From positions 1 to 20,542 of the forward strand of contig CAMNND010000006.1 in NCBI GenBank assembly GCA_946545035.1: a DNA stretch of 20,542 nucleotides, in the 5' to 3' direction. How positions within the stretch are numbered: position 1 is the stretch's first letter; each line of letters begins with the position of its first letter. Position numbers and translations under genes: made by a program. Shown here piece after piece: positions 15,607 through 20,542 of this stretch. This stretch comes from an uncultured Clostridium sp. Lineage in GTDB: Bacteria > Bacillota > Clostridia > TANB77 > CAG-508. Below the pieces are notes generated by a model. It saw only the letters and a list, made by a program, of their open reading frames with translations. It had not been told where the DNA came from and did no database searches.

Positions 15607-15635
15607 ATTGTATCACATTTTATATAATTGTTCAA
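15607..15635 (-). promoter_or_regulatory. Sigma-A promoter of the ATP-grasp gene
   Basis: On the minus strand TTGAAC (15635-15630) and TACAAT (15612-15607) are separated by 17 bases, about 40 bases before the chosen ATG. Confidence 0.75.
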
Positions 15636-15676
15636 ATAAATATAGCTAGCACTGATTCAAACCCATTTATTCATGA

Positions 15677-15707
15677 AAAAAATAGTTAGAAAATCTAACT
15701 ATTTTTT
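15677..15707 (-). terminator. Intrinsic terminator of the metallophosphoesterase gene
   Basis: A 14-bp perfect stem (15677-15690 with 15694-15707, three-base loop, TAGTTAGA core) has T runs at the 3' end on both strands. It lies about 20 bases after the stop codon at 15727. Confidence 0.92.
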
Positions 15708-15726
15708 CGTTATATATTTTGCACTA

Positions 15727-16830
15727 TTAGATATCACCAAAATCATCACCTTGGTCTTGATTCTTCTTAGGAGGATTATATATCCTCATATCACTATCAT
15801 CTTCTTCCAATTCTTCATCGGATTTCTTGTATTCATCCATTAACCCGAGTCTTTCATATGCGCCCTTTTTTCCAACTAAAACAAATGATGTTACCATTGT
15901 CTTACTAGGAAGGCTTTCTCTATATGGTTCAAATTTAAGCATTTCTCCTTCTCCAGATAAATAGCACTCAACAGTGCCACCATCTACGCATACTGCTTCT
16001 CTTGTTAAATTCTCACCAATAATTTCTACCTCTTCTTGTTTTGGAGTATGTCCAACAACAATGACATCTGCTTCTGACTCGTCCGGTAACCTAACAATAT
16101 TGTTCAAATTCATTCTATTTACATCATCTGGATTTCTATACCATAAACATGCAAATGCTTTTTCACGTTTTCTTTTTATTGTTTCAAAAGCTTCTGACTC
16201 AGGATTAGACGACTTTAGCTCTTCATATCTTCTCTCAATCATTTGCTTACTACGTAGAGTTAATGGCTCATCCATTTCATACAAATCCATATCAAATGAT
16301 GCATGTCCCATTGCAATTTTTCTTCCATCACAATCAGTTTCAATTTTTAACAATGGTTGCTCTCCAAGCCATATCATTAGTTCAAAGAATTTCTTAAGAC
16401 CTTCGGGAGTGCTGACCATCTCTATAATTTCGTCATATGTTGCAGTCTGACCGTTTGCTTTTGCTAAACCATCGAAATTTAAAGATTTTGCAAATGGTTT
16501 GACAATACTTACCATTTCCTCAGTAATATCATCTTTATTATTTCTATATACTTCAATAAAACGCTTAAATTTGGTATATAAAACATCATCATGATTACCT
16601 GGAATATAAGTTAAACTCTCTCCATTTTCTATCAATTCTTTAATTCTTGATAAAAGACGTATTCCTTCGTTTCCTCTATCCATACAATCACCGAGAATTA
16701 CAACTCTTCTATTTTTTTTATTCAATTTATCTTCAACAAGCTCAATAGCATCATAAACTCCATGAAAGTCACTTACAATAAATAATGGTTTATTTTGCTC
16801 TTGCTGTATATTTTCTCTTATTTCATTCAT
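15727..16830 (-). CDS. Calcineurin-like (PPP-type) metallophosphoesterase
   Basis: This 367-residue cytoplasmic protein has the two-metal phosphoesterase motifs in order: SDFHG (D21, H23), GDCMDRG (D48, D51), GNHD (N79, H80, D81), GHAS (H176) and GHTP (H261). The GDxxDRG spacing and GNHD fit the PPP family that includes ApaH (diadenosine tetraphosphate hydrolase) and bacterial Ser/Thr protein phosphatases. About 80 residues between the third and fourth motifs are larger than in minimal forms. The C-terminal 35 residues are acidic and low complexity (DEELEEDDSD, then QDQGDDFGDI). ATG at 16830 follows AAAGGAGG. It has a near-perfect promoter and strong terminator. The substrate could be a nucleotide or a phosphoprotein and cannot be chosen from sequence. 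Confidence 0.9.
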   Translation of the reverse strand: MNEIRENIQQEQNKPLFIVSDFHGVYDAIELVEDKLNKKNRRVVILGDCMDRGNEGIRLLSRIKELIENGESLTYIPGNHDDVLYTKFKRFIEVYRNNKDDITEEMVSIVKPFAKSLNFDGLAKANGQTATYDEIIEMVSTPEGLKKFFELMIWLGEQPLLKIETDCDGRKIAMGHASFDMDLYEMDEPLTLRSKQMIERRYEELKSSNPESEAFETIKRKREKAFACLWYRNPDDVNRMNLNNIVRLPDESEADVIVVGHTPKQEEVEIIGENLTREAVCVDGGTVECYLSGEGEMLKFEPYRESLPSKTMVTSFVLVGKKGAYERLGLMDEYKKSDEELEEDDSDMRIYNPPKKNQDQGDDFGDI

Positions 16831-16875
16831 AATATACCTCCTTTAAAAGGATTTATGTTAATTGAATATCACTTT

Positions 16876-16904
16876 ATTGTACCATGCTATTAAACATCTG
16901 TCAA
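16876..16904 (-). promoter_or_regulatory. Sigma-A promoter of the metallophosphoesterase gene
   Basis: On the minus strand TTGACA (16904-16899) and TACAAT (16881-16876) are separated by 17 bases. Confidence 0.88.
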
Positions 16905-16915
16905 ATATAGAAAAA

Positions 16916-16947
16916 CTACCGGTGTGCGTATTTCAGCACTCCGGTAG
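16916..16947 (-). terminator. GC-rich intrinsic terminator of the 16959 membrane protein gene
   Basis: The stem CTACCGG/CCGGTAG (16916-16922 with 16941-16947) continues, after one T-T mismatch, into GTGC/GCAC, with an eight-base loop. On the minus strand it is followed by TTTTTCTATATTT. It starts 11 bases after the stop codon. Confidence 0.9.
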
Positions 16948-16958
16948 AAACAAAATAA

Positions 16959-17576
16959 TCAGATATTTTCGAAAGCGTCGTATTTTTTATCCGCATTCTT
17001 CATTATAGCTGATGCTGTGAAGTAGCCAGCAAGAGCTGCAAGAATTGCCACAAAAACAACTACAAGCATCAATGCTCCATCTGACTTTTTCTTTTTTCCC
17101 TTGCCACCAAAGAAAGCTTCTGCAAGCCTTCCAATAGCGCTTGGCATCTCTCTTGCTACAGTCACAGTGTTACGAATCTGAGCATACGAGTTCCATCCGC
17201 CAACAAGTCCATTTTTCAAGGTCTTATTCTTCCAAAATGCTCTCAGGCTATTAATCCAAATAAGGAAGCCTGTCGGAATGATTGCAAAACCAATTCCAAC
17301 AAAGAGCAAATCGGACGATAATGTAACAAATGCTTCAAAATCAATATTCTGGAATTTCTCAATATGTGGACCGATATAATAAAATAGAATTATATATATC
17401 ACCCCATATACTTGAGTAAAACCAATAATTGACATGATGTAGCCAGCTACAACATTGACCCGGAAAAATCCGCCTGTTGCTTTAGACTCACTCCATACCG
17501 TACCACATGTGTAAGCGTTACTCCATGAGATGATGAAGTCAATCACAAGCACCAAAACCAATCCAATTGACAACAT
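16959..17576 (-). CDS. Four-helix membrane protein of unknown function
   Basis: I do not recognise this protein of about 205 residues. It has a hydrophobic N-terminal segment (MLSIGLVLVLVIDFIISW), two further long hydrophobic segments (about 42-72 and 91-113), a cytoplasmic stretch with a basic GGKGKKKK cluster (about 173-180), and a last helix (ALMLVVVFVAILAALAGY) near the C-terminus. The open frame extends to a GTG at 17618 (219 residues), but the best ribosome binding site, AAGGAG (17595-17590), lies inside that extension. ATG at 17576 is preferred although its spacing of 13 is long; GTG at 17588 is too close. Composition is visibly more GC-rich than its neighbours. It follows the superoxide reductase gene but has its own perfect-consensus promoter and structured leader. 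Confidence 0.7.
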   Translation of the reverse strand: MLSIGLVLVLVIDFIISWSNAYTCGTVWSESKATGGFFRVNVVAGYIMSIIGFTQVYGVIYIILFYYIGPHIEKFQNIDFEAFVTLSSDLLFVGIGFAIIPTGFLIWINSLRAFWKNKTLKNGLVGGWNSYAQIRNTVTVAREMPSAIGRLAEAFFGGKGKKKKSDGALMLVVVFVAILAALAGYFTASAIMKNADKKYDAFENI

Positions 17577-17648
17577 TTTGTTTTTCACACTCCTTAAAAA
17601 GTATAAAGGTTTATGCACTATAAAAGTGCTCTTCTAAGGGTTTGCTAC

Positions 17649-17668
17649 TCAAAGTTTGTTAACTTTGA
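17649..17668 (-). promoter_or_regulatory. 5'-terminal stem-loop in the leader of the 16959 gene
   Basis: TCAAAGTT and AACTTTGA (arms 17668-17661 and 17656-17649) form a perfect 8-bp hairpin with a four-base loop. It begins right where the upstream promoter predicts transcription to start (about 17669). A second 5-bp GCACT/AGTGC hairpin lies at 17617-17631. Hairpins at the very 5' end are known to stabilise mRNA in Gram-positive bacteria. Confidence 0.55.
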
Positions 17669-17675
17669 TTGAATC

Positions 17676-17704
17676 ATTATATCATCCATTGTATGTGCTG
17701 TCAA
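17676..17704 (-). promoter_or_regulatory. Perfect-consensus sigma-A promoter of the 16959 gene
   Basis: On the minus strand TTGACA (17704-17699) and TATAAT (17681-17676) are separated by exactly 17 bases, the full consensus in both hexamers. It predicts a strong transcript with a leader of about 90 bases. Confidence 0.9.
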
Positions 17705-17727
17705 TTTCTGATTACAGCCCAAATTTT

Positions 17728-18108
17728 TTATTTTACATCAGCCTTCCATAGACTGTGTTTATTACAGTATGCATATATTGTTGAGCCGGGAACATATTTG
17801 CAATGAGCAACCGGTTCATCACCAGGATTTAAATATGTTATTTTTTCGTGATCATCATATACAATGGCTATCCATTCAATATAGTGCTCTTCTTCCATTA
17901 CGTGATTAACTCTTACAAAAATTTTTCCATCTTTTACTTCATATGTTGGAACATGTTTTTCGGCAGCTGCATCTACTGAATTCGGAACTAATACTTTCAT
18001 TTCTTCATCACAACATCTTATTCCGCATCCAGGACAATTACAATCCTCAAATACTTTAACAACTGCTCCGCATTTCATACATTTTTTCACAATAAATTCT
18101 TTAGACAT
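17728..18108 (-). CDS. Superoxide reductase (desulfoferrodoxin family)
   Basis: This cytoplasmic iron protein reduces superoxide to hydrogen peroxide without making oxygen, a hallmark of anaerobes. It has 126 residues. The N-terminal desulforedoxin-like metal site is C10-x2-C13 and C32-C33. The catalytic iron site is complete: EKHVP (E50, K51, H52), HVMEEEHYI (H69, H75) and CNKHSLW (C115, H118), giving four His and one Cys. Between the N-terminal cysteine pairs are three extra cysteines (C23, C25, C28) in EDCNCPGCG. ATG at 18108 follows AAGGAGG. No terminator follows, so transcription may run into the 16959 membrane gene. Confidence 0.95.
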   Translation of the reverse strand: MSKEFIVKKCMKCGAVVKVFEDCNCPGCGIRCCDEEMKVLVPNSVDAAAEKHVPTYEVKDGKIFVRVNHVMEEEHYIEWIAIVYDDHEKITYLNPGDEPVAHCKYVPGSTIYAYCNKHSLWKADVK

Positions 18109-18131
18109 AATTTTACCTCCTTATTTCTTGC

Positions 18132-18161
18132 ATTATACCAATAAATGCACTAAGAGGGCAA
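18132..18161 (-). promoter_or_regulatory. Promoter of the superoxide reductase gene, overlapping a hairpin
   Basis: On the minus strand TATAAT (18137-18132) is perfect. The best -35 is TTGCCC (18161-18156), 18 bases upstream, inside the downstream arm of the hairpin at 18154-18182. No PerR-like box was recognised. Confidence 0.55.
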
Positions 18162-18182
18162 CACAAAAATCGTGTTACCCTC
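18154..18182 (-). terminator. Probable terminator of the small membrane protein gene
   Basis: GAGGG-x-AACAC pairs with GTGTT-x-CCCTC (18154-18164 with 18172-18182), ten pairs with one mismatch and a seven-base loop. The minus-strand tail TTAGTGCATTTATT is only moderately U-rich, so efficiency is uncertain. Confidence 0.6.
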
Positions 18183-18204
18183 CCGCACTTTGCTCTGTCA
18201 ATTA

Positions 18205-18378
18205 CTACAATAAAATCAAAATTGTAGCTACAAGAATACGTAATACATTTAATGCTATAGCTAATGCTAAAATGTAAAATGCCACTTTAATTAAGAATTT
18301 TGTAATCTTAAATGCAACTTTCAGTAAAAAGTATATTATGGCGATTTGTACTATTATAGCAATAATTCCTGATAGCAT
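18205..18378 (-). CDS. Small hydrophobic membrane protein, 57 residues
   Basis: This is a short, very hydrophobic protein with two predicted membrane segments (about 3-24 and 33-56) joined by a basic, amphipathic stretch (KVAFKITKFLIKV). I do not recognise it. The frame opens at a TTG at 18396, but the AAGGGAG ribosome binding site lies after that codon and eight bases before the ATG at 18378, which fixes the start. It begins 50 bases after the ABC-F stop codon with no terminator between them. A TATACT box with extended TG (about 18412-18420) lacks a clear -35, so co-transcription with the ABC-F gene is likely. A hairpin terminator follows. Confidence 0.65.
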   Translation of the reverse strand: MLSGIIAIIVQIAIIYFLLKVAFKITKFLIKVAFYILALAIALNVLRILVATILILL

Positions 18379-18428
18379 TTTCTTCACTCCCTTCAAGTAA
18401 AGTTCTGATTAGTATATCACAAACTCCA

Positions 18429-19994
18429 CTATAAAGCTAGCCTTCTTGTCGCAATTTTGTTGATAAAATATCTGTCATGAGAAACAAAGAGTATCGTTCC
18501 TTCAAAGTTAACTAGGCTCTCTTCTAGGGCTTCTCTTGAAGCTATGTCTAGATGATTTGTCGGCTCATCAAGAATTAATAAATTAATATTCTTTTGCATA
18601 AGTTTAGAAAGTATTAATCTAACTTTTTCTCCACCAGAAAGCTCTCTAATTCTCTTAAATACGTTTTCTCCATAGAATGAAAACTTAGCAAGATATGTTC
18701 TTGTTTCCGTTTCTCCCATGTTTGTATTATTTAGCATATACTCAAGAATTGTTTCATCATTATTTTTGAAACTTAAATCCTGAGAAATATATCCAATTTT
18801 GGTATTAGAGCCAAGTATGATATTACCATTATAATCCGATTGTTCACCAATTATCATTTTAATTAAAGTACTTTTTCCTGATCCATTTTTCCCTGTAATA
18901 CAAACTCTTTCTTTTCTATACACATTCATATTGAAATTATTAAATATTTCTTTTTCTCCAAATCTTTTATACAGGTGCTCCACTTTTATTACATCATTTG
19001 CAGATCTATCTCCTGCAACTAAATTAATGTTACTTACCTTTTTATCAAGAATTACTTTATCAAGCACTTCCATCTTTTCTAACCTTTTTTCGATGCTCTT
19101 TGCCCTTTTATAGAACATCTCATTTTTTGCAATATCTCCAAATTTTCTTAAAGTCTTTATTGACTCTTTCATCTTTTCAATTTGTTTTTGCTGATTTTTA
19201 TAATTTTCAAATTCTGCAAGTGTTCTTCTTTCATCTTCTTCTAGAAAATAAGAATAATTTCCGTTGTATATTTTAGCTTTCCCTTGTTCAATCAGAATTG
19301 TCTTTGTTGCTATTTTATCCAAGAAATATCTATCATGCGACACAACAAGAATTGTACCACTATATGAAGAAAGTAATTCCTCAAGCCACTCTAATGTCTC
19401 TACGTCCAGATGATTTGTTGGTTCATCAAGTAATAATATATCTGGCTCACTCATAAGAATTTTTGCAAGATTTACCTTAGTTCTTTCTCCTCCACTTAAG
19501 TTATTGTACATACTTCCTAAAAATAGCTCTCCAAAATGAAATCCTGAACATATTTTTTTATATTTTTCTTGGATATCATATCCACCGTTTATAATAAACT
19601 CATCTTGGATTCTACCGTACTTATTCATAAGCTTTTCAAGTATATTATTATCAGTTTCTATTGTCATTTGATATTCAATATTTTTTAGTTTTTCTTCAAG
19701 TTCAAAACATTTACTAAAGTTTTCCATTAAAAACTCATTAATAGTACAGTCGATTTGCCTTTTTTCATATATTTGTTTTAGCATCTTTATACTTGCACTA
19801 TTTCTTATATTAACTCTACCACTATCAATTGATTCATCCCCATTAATAATTTTTAGAACTGTAGTTTTACCACAACCATTCTGACCAATAAGGGCTACTC
19901 TTTCTCCTGTTTTAACTTCGAAACTTAAGCCATCTAATATATTCTTAATTCCGTAATTTTTTACTAAATCTTTTATATCTAATTCTATCATCAT
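18429..19994 (-). CDS. ABC-F family ATPase, possible ribosome-protection (antibiotic resistance) factor
   Basis: ABC-F proteins have two nucleotide-binding domains and no membrane part; they act on the ribosome, and several dislodge antibiotics. Domain 1 (about 1-240) has Walker A GQNGCGKTT (37-45), LSGGE (166-170) and LLLDEPTNHLD (187-197). The charged interdomain linker (about 241-335) is helical and rich in K/E/R. Domain 2 (about 336-521) has GKNGSGKST (368-376), LSGGE (452-456) and LILDEPTNHLD (473-483). The protein stops abruptly at KIATRRLAL, right after SHDRYFINKIA, so the usual last strands are missing. Two adjacent ATGs (19994, 19991) follow AAGGAG; the second has better spacing. A leader peptide and hairpin upstream suggest drug-inducible attenuation, favouring a resistance-type over a housekeeping role, by inference. 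Confidence 0.93.
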   Translation of the reverse strand: MMIELDIKDLVKNYGIKNILDGLSFEVKTGERVALIGQNGCGKTTVLKIINGDESIDSGRVNIRNSASIKMLKQIYEKRQIDCTINEFLMENFSKCFELEEKLKNIEYQMTIETDNNILEKLMNKYGRIQDEFIINGGYDIQEKYKKICSGFHFGELFLGSMYNNLSGGERTKVNLAKILMSEPDILLLDEPTNHLDVETLEWLEELLSSYSGTILVVSHDRYFLDKIATKTILIEQGKAKIYNGNYSYFLEEDERRTLAEFENYKNQQKQIEKMKESIKTLRKFGDIAKNEMFYKRAKSIEKRLEKMEVLDKVILDKKVSNINLVAGDRSANDVIKVEHLYKRFGEKEIFNNFNMNVYRKERVCITGKNGSGKSTLIKMIIGEQSDYNGNIILGSNTKIGYISQDLSFKNNDETILEYMLNNTNMGETETRTYLAKFSFYGENVFKRIRELSGGEKVRLILSKLMQKNINLLILDEPTNHLDIASREALEESLVNFEGTILFVSHDRYFINKIATRRLAL

Positions 19995-20006
19995 TATATC
20001 TCCTTA

Positions 20007-20099
20007 CTATTACTAAAATAATTTAATAAGCGAGATATAACCGCTATATACTAAATATAAACTATTACAACCTATATAGCGTTATCTCGCTGTAATAGC
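20007..20099 (-). promoter_or_regulatory. Attenuator-like leader RNA of the ABC-F gene
   Basis: Read on the minus strand, AGCGAGATA (20091-20083) and CGCTATATA (20081-20073) pair with TATATAGCG (20050-20042) and TATCTCGCT (20037-20029), an 18-bp interrupted stem with a small bulge. It is followed by TTATTAAATTATTTT, a plausible weak terminator tail. A competing stem is possible: CTATTACA (20098-20091) with TGTAATAG (20069-20062), extendable by G-U pairs. It encloses the 5' arm of the long stem, so the two cannot form together. A second GTAATAG copy lies at 20013-20007, just before the ABC-F ribosome binding site. The 5' arm is the end of the leader ORF, so a ribosome there would control folding. 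Confidence 0.75.
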
Positions 20100-20156
20100 T
20101 TGGCAGCCGAAGCCCCTATGTTTTACTTTCCCTTTTAAATCAAATTTTCTATCCAT
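20082..20156 (-). CDS. 24-codon leader peptide upstream of the ABC-F gene
   Basis: A short ORF starts at ATG 20156-20154, exactly seven bases after a perfect AAGGAG (20169-20164), and ends at TAA 20084-20082. The peptide begins MDRKFDLKGK, continues VKHRGFG and ends CQAITAR. It is basic with no membrane segment. The last codons (GCG AGA TAA) form the 5' arm of the long hairpin ahead of the ABC-F gene, 88 bases upstream of that gene's start. The arrangement is that of the leader ORFs of antibiotic-inducible erm and ABC-F genes, where a stalled ribosome releases the downstream gene. I do not recognise the peptide itself; the stalling role is inference. Confidence 0.8.
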   Translation of the reverse strand: MDRKFDLKGKVKHRGFGCQAITAR

Positions 20157-20184
20157 TTCTTTTCTCCTTAAATAAATTTCATCA

Positions 20185-20213
20185 ATTATACCACAAATTA
20201 ATCGTTATGTAAA
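20185..20213 (-). promoter_or_regulatory. Sigma-A promoter of the leader peptide/ABC-F unit
   Basis: On the minus strand TTTACA (20213-20208) and TATAAT (20190-20185) are 17 bases apart. The -35 lies within the last codons of the upstream PH-domain gene. Start is predicted near 20178, only about 20 bases before the leader ATG. Confidence 0.8.
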
Positions 20214-20542
20214 TCGTCATCCATGTCATCATCATCTGAATGCATATATTCTCTACCAGAAACCCTCTTTCTTTGACGCTCTTGCTCTACATTATCCGAT
20301 AGTAATTCTTTAACTGCCTCAGACTTTTTAATATTTTTTATATCAAATTCTGGAGTGCTCTTATCAGCAGAGCAACAATGAATTGTTCCAAGCCCAAATA
20401 TTCTTTGTCCGAATTTTCTGTTTAGTGTTATATCCATTATTCTATATAATCTAATTTCTTCTTGTTTAATATTAAAAAAACCTGTTTGAATTATAAGTTT
20501 TTCCTCAGTCAATTTATACTTTGTAAATGTCCAAGGTAATCC
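20198..20542 (-). CDS. PH-domain (YdbS/YdbT-like) membrane-associated protein, C-terminal part (partial)
   Basis: The frame stays open to the right edge, so the N-terminus is missing; the internal TTG at 20512 is not the start. The visible 114 residues begin GLPWTFTKYKLTEEKLIIQT and continue GFFNIKQEEIRLYRIMDITLNRKFGQRIFG as a domain, with the strand pattern typical of bacterial PH domains (bPH2, as in YdbS/YdbT): Y.LTEE.LIIQTG, EEIRLYRI.DI and FGLGTI. A charged tail follows, with a run of aspartates (HSDDDDMDDDLHND) at the end. Such proteins usually have one or two helices before this domain, which would lie beyond the window. Function is unknown. No terminator follows, and the ABC-F leader promoter overlaps its 3' end. 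Confidence 0.8.
   Translation of the reverse strand, partial: GLPWTFTKYKLTEEKLIIQTGFFNIKQEEIRLYRIMDITLNRKFGQRIFGLGTIHCCSADKSTPEFDIKNIKKSEAVKELLSDNVEQERQRKRVSGREYMHSDDDDMDDDLHND

Noticed and set aside
15974..16450. 158-codon plus-strand frame opposite the metallophosphoesterase
   Set aside because: The opposite strand carries the GHAS/GHTP motif region of a real enzyme; the translation here is S/I/F-rich without signal, domain or start signals.
20157..20197. Terminator of the PH-domain gene
   Set aside because: The 3' end overlaps the leader promoter, and no hairpin occurs before the leader ORF.

Overview
The window reads as chromosomal DNA of a low-GC (about 30% by eye), spore-forming, anaerobic member of the Clostridia/Firmicutes. 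A GerA-type spore germination operon, a superoxide reductase, a family II Mn-dependent pyrophosphatase, strong AGGAGG-type ribosome binding sites and T-rich intrinsic terminators all support this. Most genes are core functions in short transcription units, each with a recognisable sigma-A promoter and a hairpin terminator. No tRNA, rRNA, CRISPR array, insertion sequence or prophage was seen.

Layout. Positions 1-77 (-) hold the N-terminus of glyceraldehyde-3-phosphate dehydrogenase, cut by the window edge. A zinc-ribbon/DUF4190-like membrane protein (370-915, -) is transcribed divergently from a germination operon (1039-4898, +). That operon encodes GerAA and an unusual single ORF joining GerAB to GerAC. 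The Mn pyrophosphatase ppaC (4996-5922, +) meets an unrecognised single-pass membrane protein (6028-6537, -) at a shared bidirectional terminator. From there to the right edge every gene is on the minus strand: an Ig-like/NodB polysaccharide deacetylase, ftsH preceded by a DUF1189-like membrane protein, a class A penicillin-binding protein with a PASTA domain, ruvA (no ruvB beside it), an ATP-grasp ligase, a PPP-like metallophosphoesterase, an unknown four-helix membrane protein, superoxide reductase, a 57-residue hydrophobic protein, an ABC-F ATPase, and a PH-domain protein cut by the right edge.

Most notable region. Ahead of the ABC-F gene (18429-19994) lies a complete regulatory leader. 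It has a promoter (20185-20213), a 24-codon leader ORF with an ideally spaced ribosome binding site (20082-20156), and a long hairpin whose 5' arm is the last codons of that ORF. A competing stem is also possible. This is the architecture of ribosome-mediated attenuation known for antibiotic-inducible erm and ABC-F genes, so the ABC-F protein may be a drug-inducible ribosome-protection factor. The 57-residue membrane protein directly downstream may belong to the same unit.

Other themes. Cell-wall and envelope functions cluster here (polysaccharide deacetylase, PBP1, FtsH, several membrane proteins). The GerB-GerC fusion carries an internal lipobox at Cys387, so it could be a polyprotein cut by signal peptidase II. 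All functional calls rest on reading motifs by eye; no database search was run.
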